64,000 nucleotides of DNA. It comes from Paractinoplanes ferrugineus. GTDB taxonomy: Bacteria; Actinomycetota; Actinomycetes; Mycobacteriales; Micromonosporaceae. A program made the translations under genes and the position numbers. The notes beneath the pieces are model-generated. The model ran no database searches, was not told the origin of the DNA, and saw nothing but the letters and a program-made list of their open reading frames with translations. The DNA is taken from contig NZ_BOMM01000008.1 in the NCBI RefSeq assembly GCF_016862195.1, positions 62,001-126,000 of the forward strand. The letters run 5' to 3'. Numbering within the stretch: position 1 is the first letter of the stretch; every line of letters begins with the position of its first letter. Below are positions 27,531 through 36,597 of the stretch, in pieces.

Positions 27531-30410
27531 ATGGCCGGGGACGGCATCACAGCAGGGAAGCAGCGCAGCCGTGCGAACGGCAGCGCGCCGACCGGGGGGC
27601 TGCGGATCGAGCGGGTGTGGACGACCGACGGTGTCCACCCGTACGACGAGGTCGAGTGGCAGCGCCGCGACGTCGTCATGACGAACTGGCGGGACGGCTC
27701 GATCAACTTCGAGCAGAAGAACGTCGAGTTCCCCGCGTCCTGGAGCGTGAACGCGGCGAACATCGTGACGACCAAGTACTTCCGCGGTGCGGTCGGCACC
27801 CCGGAGCGGGAGTGGTCGCTCAAGCAGCTCATCGATCGGGTCGTCTCGACCTACCGGGCGGCCGGCGAGAAGTACGGCTACTTCGCCACCCAGGCCGACG
27901 CCGAGCTGTTCGACCACGAGTTGACCTGGATGCTGCTGCACCAGGTGTTCAGCTTCAACTCGCCGGTCTGGTTCAACGTCGGCACCAAGTCGCCGCAGCA
28001 GGTCAGCGCCTGCTTCATCCTGTCGGTCGACGACTCGATGGACTCCATCCTGGACTGGTACAAGGAGGAGGGGCTGATCTTCAAGGGCGGCTCCGGCTCC
28101 GGGGTCAACCTGTCCCGCATCCGCTCGTCGAAGGAACTGCTGTCGTCCGGGGGGACCGCCAGCGGACCGGTGAGCTTCATGCGCGGCGCCGACGCCAGCG
28201 CGGGCACCATCAAGTCGGGCGGCGCCACCCGCCGCGCCGCCAAGATGGTCATCCTCGACGTCGACCACCCCGACATCGAGGAGTTCGTCACCACCAAGGC
28301 GCGCGAGGAAGACAAGATCCGCGCCCTGCGGGACGCCGGCTTCGACATGGACCTCGGCGGATCCGACATCGTCTCGGTGCAATACCAGAACGCCAACAAC
28401 TCGGTACGCGTCTCCGACGAGTTCATGCGGGCGTACGAGGACGGCACCGACTTCGCCCTCCGCAGCCGGCTGGACGGCTCGGAGATCGAGCGCGTCGACG
28501 CCAAGAAGCTGTTCCGCGACATCGCCAAGGCCGCGTGGGAGTGCGCCGACCCGGGCATGCAGTACGACGACACGATCAACGACTGGCACACCAACCCCGA
28601 GACGGGCCGGATCACCGCGTCCAACCCCTGCTCGGAGTACATGTCGCTGGACGACTCGTCCTGCAACCTGGCCTCGCTCAACCTGATGAAGTTCCTCAAG
28701 GCCGACGGTGGCTTCGAGGTGGAGAAGTTCGTCAAGAGCGTCGAGTTCATCATCACCGCGATGGAGATCTCGATCTCGTTCGCCGACTTCCCGACCGAGC
28801 GGATCGGCGCCACCACCCGTGCCTACCGCCAGCTCGGCATCGGCTACGCCAACATCGGCGCCCTGCTGATGGCGTCCGGCCTGCCGTACGACTCGGAGGG
28901 TGGCCGCGGGGTCGCCGCCGCCATCACCTCGCTGATGACCGGCACCGCCTACCGTCGCTCGGCCGAGATCGCCGGTGTGGTCGGCCCCTACGAGGGTTAC
29001 GCCCGCAACGCCGACGCGCACAAGCGGGTCATGCGCAAGCACTCCGCCGCGAACGACGAGATCAAGACCACCAACTCGGTCGCCATCGAACTGGTCCGCG
29101 AGGCCACCAAGCAGTGGCAGGCGGGTCTGTCGATCGGCGCGAAGAACGGCTGGCGCAACGCCCAGGCGTCGGTGCTCGCCCCGACCGGCACCATCGGCCT
29201 GATGATGGACTGCGACACCACCGGCATCGAGCCCGACCTGGCCCTCGTGAAGTTCAAGAAGCTGGTCGGCGGCGGTTCCATGCAGATCGTCAACCAGACG
29301 GTCCCGCGGGCGCTGCGCAGCCTCGGCTACCCCGAGGAGCAGGTCGAGGCGATCGTCGAGCACATCGCCGACCACGGCAACGTCGTCGACGCCCCTGGTC
29401 TCAAGCCGGAGCACTACGCGGTGTTCGACTGCGCCATGGGCGAGCGCGCGATCGCCCCGATGGGTCACGTGCGGATGATGGCGGCCGTGCAGCCGTTCAT
29501 CTCGGGTGCCATCTCCAAGACGGTCAACATGCCGGAGACGGCGACCGTCGAGGAGATCGAGAACATCCACTACCAGGGATGGAAGCTCGGCCTGAAGGCG
29601 CTCGCGATCTACCGCGACAACTGCAAGGTCGGCCAGCCGCTGTCCGCGGCCGGCAAGAAGAAGCCCGCGGCGCCGGCCCCCGTGGCCGAGGCCGAGAAGG
29701 TCGTGGAGAAGGTCGTCGAGTACCGCCCGGTCCGCAAGCGCCTGCCGAAGAAGCGCCCGTCGGAGACGGTGTCGTTCTCGGTCGGTGGCGCCGAGGGCTA
29801 CCTCACCGCGTCGTCCTACCCCGACGACGGCCTCGGCGAGGTCTTCCTGAAGATGTCGAAGCAGGGTTCCACCCTGGCCGGCGTCATGGACGCGTTCTCG
29901 GTGGCGATCTCGATCGGCCTGCAGTACGGCGTGCCGCTGGAGACCTACATCAGCAAGTTCACCAACATGCGCTTCGAGCCGGCCGGTATGACCGACGACC
30001 CGGACGTGCGGATGGCCGCGTCGGTGATGGACTACATCTTCCGTCGCCTGGCGCTCGACTTCCTGCCCTACGAGACCCGTGCCGAGCTGGGCATCTTCAC
30101 GGCGAAGGAGCGGGCCGCCCAGGTGCAGGCGGAAGCGGCCGCCGACGCCGCGGCCGCCTCGGCGGAACTGGCCGACTTGGCCGGCATGGCCGCCTCGGCC
30201 CCGGTCTCCGCCCCGGTGGGCGCGGCGTCCACCCCGGTCGACGTCGACAAGCAGGTGCCGGTGAGCATCGGCTCGTCGACCGAACTGCTGGAGGTCAAGA
30301 TGGGCCACGCCGCTGACGCGCCGCTGTGCTTCACCTGCGGCACCAAGATGCGCCGCGCCGGCAGCTGCTACGTGTGCGAGGGCTGCGGCTCGACCTCGGG
30401 CTGCAGCTAG
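27531..30410 (+). CDS. nrdJ: Adenosylcobalamin-dependent ribonucleotide reductase NrdJ
   Basis: NrdJ reduces ribonucleotides to deoxyribonucleotides using B12, with or without oxygen. The 959-residue class II enzyme shows the thiyl-radical region with NPCSEYM near residue 365 (N-x-C-x-E) followed by SCNLASLNLMKF, the paired reducing Cys in SACFILSVDDSMD near 162, and the phosphate loop near PTGTIGLMM. An Ala-rich linker leads to a C-terminal Cys-rich tail (CFTCGTKMRR ... CYVCEGCGSTSGC) that shuttles electrons and may bind zinc. AGGGGGAGC precedes ATG 27531. No B12 riboswitch was recognised upstream. A strong terminator follows. Confidence 0.97.
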   Translation: MAGDGITAGKQRSRANGSAPTGGLRIERVWTTDGVHPYDEVEWQRRDVVMTNWRDGSINFEQKNVEFPASWSVNAANIVTTKYFRGAVGTPEREWSLKQLIDRVVSTYRAAGEKYGYFATQADAELFDHELTWMLLHQVFSFNSPVWFNVGTKSPQQVSACFILSVDDSMDSILDWYKEEGLIFKGGSGSGVNLSRIRSSKELLSSGGTASGPVSFMRGADASAGTIKSGGATRRAAKMVILDVDHPDIEEFVTTKAREEDKIRALRDAGFDMDLGGSDIVSVQYQNANNSVRVSDEFMRAYEDGTDFALRSRLDGSEIERVDAKKLFRDIAKAAWECADPGMQYDDTINDWHTNPETGRITASNPCSEYMSLDDSSCNLASLNLMKFLKADGGFEVEKFVKSVEFIITAMEISISFADFPTERIGATTRAYRQLGIGYANIGALLMASGLPYDSEGGRGVAAAITSLMTGTAYRRSAEIAGVVGPYEGYARNADAHKRVMRKHSAANDEIKTTNSVAIELVREATKQWQAGLSIGAKNGWRNAQASVLAPTGTIGLMMDCDTTGIEPDLALVKFKKLVGGGSMQIVNQTVPRALRSLGYPEEQVEAIVEHIADHGNVVDAPGLKPEHYAVFDCAMGERAIAPMGHVRMMAAVQPFISGAISKTVNMPETATVEEIENIHYQGWKLGLKALAIYRDNCKVGQPLSAAGKKKPAAPAPVAEAEKVVEKVVEYRPVRKRLPKKRPSETVSFSVGGAEGYLTASSYPDDGLGEVFLKMSKQGSTLAGVMDAFSVAISIGLQYGVPLETYISKFTNMRFEPAGMTDDPDVRMAASVMDYIFRRLALDFLPYETRAELGIFTAKERAAQVQAEAAADAAAASAELADLAGMAASAPVSAPVGAASTPVDVDKQVPVSIGSSTELLEVKMGHAADAPLCFTCGTKMRRAGSCYVCEGCGSTSGCS

Positions 30411-30430
30411 TCAGCCGGTGACCAGTTAGG

Positions 30431-30467
30431 AAAGTCCCCCGGACGTTGCCGTCCGGGGGACTTTTCC
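30431..30467 (+). terminator. Intrinsic terminator after nrdJ
   Basis: A perfect 14-bp stem (30431-30444 with 30451-30464) closes the loop GTTGCC and leads into CTTTTCC. It ends the nrdR-nrdJ operon. The A-rich foot on the other side could also serve leftward transcripts. Confidence 0.92.
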
Positions 30468-30512
30468 TTGCCGCAGCACCAGCAGGTCGAGGGCGTCGAT
30501 CCCCGGTCCGGA

Positions 30513-31183
30513 CTAGGTTCGTGCGGCTTCCCGCAGACGGACTACGCCCGCCGCATGGGCTTCATCGCTTATCAACTGCAGGGGCGTACGCGCCTCGCGT
30601 CGCAGAGCGGCGGCGGCATCGGCCACTGACGGAGCGGTCACCTGCGGGACCGGTTCGCAGCCGGTCGGCGTGAAGCCGGCCGCGGCGAACGCCGCCTTGA
30701 CGCCGGGGATGCTCGGGTAGCGGTCCAGCACGGCGACGGCTTCCGGGAAGAAGCGGAACAGGTTGATCGCTTCGCGCCGGCCGGCGAACGCGGAGCGGAT
30801 CAGCACCGGTGCGCCCGGCCTCAGCACCCGCCGGATCTCGCGGGCGGCGGCTCCAGGTCGGGGACGTGGTGGATCACGGTGGAGAGCCAGACCCCGTCGA
30901 GGCTTGTGTCCGGGAGCGGGATGTCGTCGGCCGCGCCGGCCAAGACCGGCTGGAACATCGCCCGCTCCCGCATCGCTGCCGACGTCTCGACCGCCAGCAC
31001 CTCGACGCCCGGCCACCAGGTGCGAAAGGCCCGCGCCCAGCTGCCGGTGCCGCATCCGAGGTCGAGCAGTCGCGCCCCGGAGCGGGCTCGAAGTGCCGGC
31101 CGATCGCGGCACGCCAGGTAGCGCCATCCACCGACCCAACCTGGCCGACCACCCGGTGAGCAAGAGCGAGGGCATCGGTTCAC
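30513..31183 (-). pseudogene. SAM-dependent methyltransferase broken by frameshifts
   Basis: Joining segments from three minus-strand frames gives a coherent class I methyltransferase of about 220 residues. The parts are DALALAHRVVGQVGSVDG and GRHFEPAPG (N-terminal part); RLLDLGCGTGSWARAF, the SAM motif I, with DDIPLPDTSLDGVWLS and VIHHVPDLE; then AAAREIRRVLRPGAPVLIR and a C-terminal lid. The breaks are near 31078, where a run of four G would need five, and near 30857 in a CCGCC run. Both look like loss of one base. GTG 31183 is a possible start, but even the first residues need a third correction. Either a decayed gene or assembly indels; the substrate is unknown. Confidence 0.7.
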
Positions 31184-31203
31184 GTCTCTCGGGCCGAGCC
31201 GGC

Positions 31204-31374
31204 ATGGACCTACGCGAGACGCTCGTCGCGATCAGGGCCGCGATAAACTCAAGCTTCCGTTCTGGGATGAGCCGGAAGGCCGTCGAGCGACTCGTCAGCC
31301 GGCCTCACCAACGCGTCTCCGGCAAGGAGGAAGCGGTGTCCTGTGCCGGGTTGCTGATCCGTGACGGGCGGTAG
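31204..31374 (+). CDS. Possible small ORF (56 aa) overlapping the membrane-PNP gene
   Basis: From ATG 31204 the frame reads MDLRETLVAIRAAINSSF ... MSRKAVERLVSRPH and ends at 31374, overlapping the next gene start by 14 bases. It looks amphipathic and helical, with no obvious family. Its own ATG lacks a ribosome-binding site. A very strong AAGGAGG at 31325-31331 sits five bases before an in-frame GTG (31336) that would make only 12 residues, which suggests a leader peptide coupling translation to the large gene. It could also be chance. Confidence 0.3.
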   Translation: MDLRETLVAIRAAINSSFRSGMSRKAVERLVSRPHQRVSGKEEAVSCAGLLIRDGR

Positions 31375-33388
31375 CCGCGGCGGGCGTACGGCCACGTCCG
31401 GCTCGCAGCCCACGTGGGCCGAGTGTCGAGCGGCCGCCGTGTCGATCCGGCAGGCTGAATACGCGGCCGAAGCCGTTGCGACGATCCGGCCGCGCGGGCC
31501 CCTGGGCATCACTCGCGGTCGAGGACCGTTGAGCCTGCTGCTGTACGTCTCCGCCGCCGACGGCACCCTCGTCTGGCGTGGTCCGGATTCGCTCGCTCTT
31601 CTGCAGCCACCCGGTGACCGGCCGAGAAAGCCGGCGACCGGCGGCCCCCGAACGGCCTTTCTCCGCCTGCTGGTGCGGCACTGGGATGTCGCGGTCCTGG
31701 CCGTTCCGACCACAGTGCTGCTCGGGCTGGCGGGCGTCGCCGCGGCGCTCGTTGCCGCCGGATTCGCCGCCTTCGCCTGGCCCGGGCTGCTGCTCGCGCT
31801 GGCGGTGCTCGGCTACGTGGCGGTCATGCTCGGCTCCGGTCTCGTACGCGGCATGGTGGGTCTGCTCCGTGGCGCCGGCCGGGCGGCGGCGCGGGAGGAC
31901 GAGATCGCCGCACAGCTGTTGCCCGGGATCCACTGGACCATCGTGCTTTGCCATCACGTCGACGCCGGCTCGCCGCAGCATCTGCTCCGGCGGGTGCAGC
32001 ACCGATTGGAGCTCCTCCTCACCACCGATGTCGAGGAGGTGGCGGCCGATCTCGGCGTGCGAGTGACCAAGGCCGCGGTGACCGAACAACTCGTCTGGTT
32101 ACGAAGCGGCACGACCACGGAGCGGGCGCGGGAGGCGGTGAGTGCCTGGTCCGACCGTTCCCGCTTCGCCGGCCCCGGTCGGGCGTACACGGTGCGCACC
32201 TCGGACTTCGCCGCCCGCCGTCCACCGTCGCGGGTCTTCGATCGTGGCGGTTTCCTGTTCTGGTATCTCGCCGGTGAGGTGCTGGTCGTCGCCGTGCTGG
32301 CGGCGATGGTGCCGCGGTGGGAGAGCGCCGAGTGCGGGGCCACGTGCGCCGGCCATCCGGTCACCTACGGGGCGGCCGTCCGGTGGCTCGCCCAACGGCT
32401 GCTGCTCACCGACCCGTCCGGTCTCGCCCTCACCAGCCGGCCCGCCTGGGTCATCGGCTGGCTGGTGAGCGTGATGTCGCTGGTCGGCGTCTTCGTCGCC
32501 GTCGCTGCCCTGCGGCAGTACACCCGGGCGCGGTATGCCGTGCTGTCGGCCGCGGCGCGCCGGGCGAAGGCGCTCAACGACCGCACCCGCGCCCTCATCA
32601 TGGTGGCCACCACCGAGGAACGGGACGCGGTTCTGGCCGCGGCCGCGGCGGTGACCGGCAGCTCGCCGGAGATGACGGTGCACGACAGCGAGGTCGTCTG
32701 GCAGCTCGGAACCGTGAGTGCCACCCAGCTGATGCTCGTCCAGGTGGAGCCGGGCGCGGTCGGTCCCGGCGCGGCGGCCATTTCCGCTGCCGCCCTGGTC
32801 GGCAAGCTCGACCTGGACTTCTTCCTGCTTGTCGGCATCTGTTACGGGCTCAAACCGGAGAGCCAGGAACTCGGCGACATCCTGGTCTGCACCCAGTTAC
32901 GGGCGATCGAGCACCGGAAGGAGACCGAGCCGGCAGACACTCCGGTCCCGCGTTCCGGCGCCGAGACCCCCGCGTTGATCCGGGACACACCCGCGCCGAC
33001 CGGGCCGCGAACCGTCCGTGTGCGAGGCGACTACGTGACTCCGTCGGTAGCCCTGCTCAGCCGGTTCCGGGCCGTGCAGCACAGCTGGACCCGGCCGCCC
33101 ACCGTGCACTTCGGTCCGATGCTCTCGGCGAGCACGCTTGTCAACTCGCGGTCACTGCGCGACGAACTGGTGGCTCAGCAACCCGAGGCGGTCGGTGGCG
33201 AGATGGAGGGCGCCGGGGTGTACGCCGCGGCGGCGCACGCGAAGGTCGACTGGATCGTCGTCAAGGCGATCTGTGACTGGGGCTTCGGGAAGACCGATGA
33301 CTTCCACCTGACGGCAGCGCGCAACGCCGCCTCGTTCGTCCTCCGTGCGGCCGAACTCGGCCTGCTGGACGAGGCGCCGACCGGCTGA
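31361..33388 (+). CDS. Membrane protein with C-terminal nucleoside-phosphorylase-like domain
   Basis: This 675-residue protein joins a membrane module to a PNP/MTA-SAH-nucleosidase-superfamily domain. Hydrophobic segments lie at about 109-140, 141-166, 297-318 and 363-385, so both ends and a 130-residue middle domain should be cytoplasmic; a short outside loop holds CGATC. The C-terminal domain (about 410-665) shows GPGAAAISAAAL, VGICYGLKPESQELGDIL, GEMEGAGVYAAA and VVKAICDWGFGKTDD, the last aligning with the catalytic Asp motif. PNP-like domains with this ICD motif are effectors in bacterial immune systems, some of which cleave ATP at the N-glycosidic bond. GTG 31361 is the first start after a stop at 31355; GTG 31439 is also possible. 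Confidence 0.8.
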   Translation: MTGGSRGGRTATSGSQPTWAECRAAAVSIRQAEYAAEAVATIRPRGPLGITRGRGPLSLLLYVSAADGTLVWRGPDSLALLQPPGDRPRKPATGGPRTAFLRLLVRHWDVAVLAVPTTVLLGLAGVAAALVAAGFAAFAWPGLLLALAVLGYVAVMLGSGLVRGMVGLLRGAGRAAAREDEIAAQLLPGIHWTIVLCHHVDAGSPQHLLRRVQHRLELLLTTDVEEVAADLGVRVTKAAVTEQLVWLRSGTTTERAREAVSAWSDRSRFAGPGRAYTVRTSDFAARRPPSRVFDRGGFLFWYLAGEVLVVAVLAAMVPRWESAECGATCAGHPVTYGAAVRWLAQRLLLTDPSGLALTSRPAWVIGWLVSVMSLVGVFVAVAALRQYTRARYAVLSAAARRAKALNDRTRALIMVATTEERDAVLAAAAAVTGSSPEMTVHDSEVVWQLGTVSATQLMLVQVEPGAVGPGAAAISAAALVGKLDLDFFLLVGICYGLKPESQELGDILVCTQLRAIEHRKETEPADTPVPRSGAETPALIRDTPAPTGPRTVRVRGDYVTPSVALLSRFRAVQHSWTRPPTVHFGPMLSASTLVNSRSLRDELVAQQPEAVGGEMEGAGVYAAAAHAKVDWIVVKAICDWGFGKTDDFHLTAARNAASFVLRAAELGLLDEAPTG

Positions 33389-33412
33389 CCCGGTCGACGC
33401 CCCGCCGAGCTC

Positions 33413-36316
33413 TCAGCCGATCTTGATGATCTTCGCGACGCTCGGTACACCCTTGGCATCCAGGGCGAACAGCATCCAGTAGCCCGGCACCGCGATGCCC
33501 TTGTCGGCCGGGATCGTCAGGTTGTAGCCACCGTTGGCCGCCGTCGGGACCAGTGACAACCGTCGCTGGTCGGTGTCGACGGAGTGGGTGGCCGTGCCCA
33601 TCCGCACGATCGAGAAGGCGGTGACCGCCGACCCGGTCTTCACATTGATCGTCGCCCCGTTGGCGGCCGTGGTGGGAGCAGTGGTGATCGTCGGCCGGGT
33701 GGCCGCCGTCCCCTCCGCGGTCAGCAGGTAGGGCGGGGTGAAGATCTGCCCGTCGAAGTGGTTGGTGTCGCAGGTGGCTCCGCACAGACCGCCGCCGGCG
33801 CTGAGCACGCGGGCGTCGGGCAGGAGAAGAGCGATGCTGTGGTACGTACGTGGCACCGCCTGCGTGGCCATGGTCGTGAACGTCTCGGTGGCCGGGTCCC
33901 AGAGTTCGGCGTTCATGACAGCCGTGTTGTCGGAGAACGGCACCGCGAAGTTCTCGCCACCGACCACCAGAACCTTGCCGTCCGGCAGCACCACACTGTT
34001 CTGGAAGGCCCGGGTGTTCGCCATCGAGCCGACCTTCTTGGTGGTCACGGTGGTGCCGTTGATGGTCAGCACGTACGCGTTGGCGGTGGCGTTCGAGTCG
34101 TCGTAGCTGGGCGCCCCGCCGACGGTCAGGATCTTGCCGGTGTCGTACATGACCGCGTTGCCGTTCATGGCGTCGCCGTCGTCACCGCGCGTGCCGGCTC
34201 CGGCGACCGAACCCTGCCCGCTGATCGTGTACCAGTTCATCTGCTTGCTCGGGCCGGCCTGCAGCACCTTGTTACCGCTCCACGCGATGAGCCAGGCGTG
34301 GTTGTCCTTGCGGTAATCGCCGTTGCCGCTCGGGTCGGCGGTCAGCATCGGCACCACGTCGGCGCCGGGCAGTGACGTCCAGCCGGCGGTGGCCGACCAC
34401 ACCTCGCCGTTCTTGCGGTTGGCGTTGTAGCCGCCGGTGCCGCCGCTCCACGAGCCGCCGATGGTGAAGACCCGCCCGTCGCCGAGGGTGACGCTCGACT
34501 GGTAGCCGCGCGGCGTGGTCATGTCCGGCCCGTTCGTCCAGGCGTCGGTGCCCGGGTTGTAGATGCTGGTGACCGCCGCGTCGTTGCCGCCGGTGACCAT
34601 GATCCGGCCGTCCGGCAGCACGGAGATGCCGGGGCAGAACATGTCGTGCCCGGTCTCGGTGACCTCGCGCTGGGTGACCACGCCGGTGGCCGGGTCGTAC
34701 GTGGCGGTCAGGGTGCGCCCGGTGCCGCCGACGTAGTCGTCGTTCCAGGACGCCGACCAGGTGAGCACCTTGCCGTTGGGCAGCACCGCGGCCGCGACCG
34801 GGATCAGCGGGAAGCCGACCGGGGCGCTCCACGTGCCGCGGCCGGCGACGACCGAGCCGCTGGGGCCGAGCACGTAGAACTCGGCGGCGGTCGACCACGG
34901 TCCGCTGCTGCTGCTCGTCACGGTGATCCGCAGATAGCGCGCGGTGGTCGAGGGGAAGACGACGGTCTGCATGGCGGTGGAGGTGGTGGCGAACGACTGG
35001 GCGGTGACCCGGTCGGTCCACGTCGCGTTGTCGGTCGACGTCTGGATCCGGTACTGCCCGATCAGGCCGTTGAGCGAGGAGTCCTGCCGGGGCAGGTAGG
35101 ACAGACCGCCGACGAGTTGGTTCGACTTCATGTCGATCGTGTAGGTGTGCGGCAGGCCCGGCGCGTTCGCGTCGCTCCACACCGTGTGCCAGAGGGTGTC
35201 GGGGTCGCCGTCGAGCGCGTTGGCCGCCCGGCCGTCCTCCCCGACGGTTTCCTGCGAGTCGGCGGTCGCGGTCCAGCCGGTGCGGGTCAGGCGCGGGTCG
35301 GGCCGGCCGAGCAGGTTGATCTCGGCGGCCGAGGTCCAGGGACCGCGGCGGCCGGCTTCGGTGAGTGCGGTGAGGCGTACGTACCGGGCCAGCTCCGAAC
35401 CGAACGTGGTGGTCTGCGCCGTGGCGACGTCGGTGAACGCCCCGGTCGTGACCCGCGGCGACCAGGCCGTGCCGTCCATGCTGGTCTCGATGCGATATTG
35501 ACCGATGTCGCCGTTGAGCGACCCGTCCTGGCGGGTCAGGTAGGACAGTCCGGAGACCAGGTTCACCGAGTGCATGTCGATCGTGAACGTGTGCGGCAGG
35601 GCCGGCTCGCCGCCCTGCCACTGGGTGTGCCAGATGGTGCCGGTGTTGCCGTCGATCGCGTTGGCCGCCTTGGCGTCCTCGCCGGCCGTCTCCTGGCTGT
35701 CGGCGGCGACCGTCCAGCCGGTGCGCGGTAGCGCCGGGTCGGTGCCGCCGAGCAGGTTGATCTCGGCCGCGGTCGCCCACTTGACCCGGTTGCCGGCCTC
35801 GGTGACCGCGGTGAGCCGGACGTACCGGGTGATCACCGTGTTGATCGTGACGGTCTTGGCGGTGGCGGTGTCGGCGAACGTGCCGGTGGCGATGTTCGCG
35901 CTCCAGGTCGTCCCGTTGTCGCTGACCTGCACCCGGTACTGCCCGATCCGGCCGTTCGTGCCGGTCGCCGGCAGGTAGGTGAGGCCGCTGAGTGCCACCC
36001 GGTTCTTGGTGTCGATCGTGATGGTGTGCGGCATCGCGGTGTCGGTGCTCTTCCACGCCGTGGCCGTGTTGTCGTCGAGTGCCTTGGCGGCCTCGAACCC
36101 GGACGTGGCGGTGTCGGCGGCGACCGTCCAGCCGGTGCGCGGCAGCGGTGCGGCGGTGGTCACGGCCACCGGCACGGCCCGTGGCATCACATGTTTGGAG
36201 TGCTCATCCGACCCGACGGCGCTCGACGCGCTCGGCGTCTGTGCGTGCAGCGCCACTGCGGTGCCGGCAGCCACACACAACACCGCGGTAGCCGCGGCGC
36301 GGGACCACGATCCCAT
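33413..36316 (-). CDS. Secreted galactose oxidase with three F5/8C domains
   Basis: This predicted copper-radical oxidase of 967 residues would oxidise primary alcohols such as C6 of galactose to aldehydes with release of H2O2. After the signal peptide (MGSWSRAAATAVLCVAAGTAVALHA) come three discoidin/CBM32-like repeats of about 145 residues, each beginning RTGWT and containing IGQYRVQ/IETS. The Kelch catalytic domain keeps the galactose oxidase ligands: Cys in HDMFCPGISV and Tyr in RGYQSSV (the Tyr-Cys cofactor), the stacking Trp in GGSWSGG, Tyr-His in RTYHSIALLLPD, and the last His in GTATHSVDTDQRR. Fungal galactose oxidase has one discoidin domain. ATG 36316 restores the signal peptide. Confidence 0.92.
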   Translation of the reverse strand: MGSWSRAAATAVLCVAAGTAVALHAQTPSASSAVGSDEHSKHVMPRAVPVAVTTAAPLPRTGWTVAADTATSGFEAAKALDDNTATAWKSTDTAMPHTITIDTKNRVALSGLTYLPATGTNGRIGQYRVQVSDNGTTWSANIATGTFADTATAKTVTINTVITRYVRLTAVTEAGNRVKWATAAEINLLGGTDPALPRTGWTVAADSQETAGEDAKAANAIDGNTGTIWHTQWQGGEPALPHTFTIDMHSVNLVSGLSYLTRQDGSLNGDIGQYRIETSMDGTAWSPRVTTGAFTDVATAQTTTFGSELARYVRLTALTEAGRRGPWTSAAEINLLGRPDPRLTRTGWTATADSQETVGEDGRAANALDGDPDTLWHTVWSDANAPGLPHTYTIDMKSNQLVGGLSYLPRQDSSLNGLIGQYRIQTSTDNATWTDRVTAQSFATTSTAMQTVVFPSTTARYLRITVTSSSSGPWSTAAEFYVLGPSGSVVAGRGTWSAPVGFPLIPVAAAVLPNGKVLTWSASWNDDYVGGTGRTLTATYDPATGVVTQREVTETGHDMFCPGISVLPDGRIMVTGGNDAAVTSIYNPGTDAWTNGPDMTTPRGYQSSVTLGDGRVFTIGGSWSGGTGGYNANRKNGEVWSATAGWTSLPGADVVPMLTADPSGNGDYRKDNHAWLIAWSGNKVLQAGPSKQMNWYTISGQGSVAGAGTRGDDGDAMNGNAVMYDTGKILTVGGAPSYDDSNATANAYVLTINGTTVTTKKVGSMANTRAFQNSVVLPDGKVLVVGGENFAVPFSDNTAVMNAELWDPATETFTTMATQAVPRTYHSIALLLPDARVLSAGGGLCGATCDTNHFDGQIFTPPYLLTAEGTAATRPTITTAPTTAANGATINVKTGSAVTAFSIVRMGTATHSVDTDQRRLSLVPTAANGGYNLTIPADKGIAVPGYWMLFALDAKGVPSVAKIIKIG

Positions 36317-36403
36317 TTTCCCCCCAGGCAGTCTTTCCTCGCGGAAAGGAGATCGCGGCGGGGGCCTCCGGCGATATCGACTCGGCGTGCCAACAAATCC
36401 CAC

Positions 36404-36597
36404 GAGCGGCCAAATGACAGCCCAGGAAAGCGGCGCTATAGTGCTTCAGCTATTCGCACTAATCACCACGCAAATGGGCGAAAGGGCGACACCTGGCTGC
36501 CGGAAACCCGCGTTCTGCCTGCTAGTCGCCTAGTTGACCGATCTCCGGATTTGCTGTGGGTTTCAAAAGTCTGAGCTTTAACGAGTAAGTTGAGCCG
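36404..36597. other. Divergent intergenic region, galactose oxidase / MFS
   Basis: About 280 bases separate the two divergent start codons (36316 and 36598). The section 36404-36597 is AT-richer than the genes and probably contains both promoters. No recognisable operator or RNA structure was found. Confidence 0.4.

Noticed and set aside
26976..30308. Very long minus-strand open frame (about 1,100 codons) antisense to nrdR-nrdJ
   Set aside because: It mirrors the third-position GC bias of nrdJ, has His/Arg/Val-rich composition without domains, and lies entirely over two secure genes.
30763..31203. Plus-strand frame opposite the broken methyltransferase
   Set aside because: Arg/Pro-rich shadow; the minus-strand pieces assemble into a recognisable methyltransferase.
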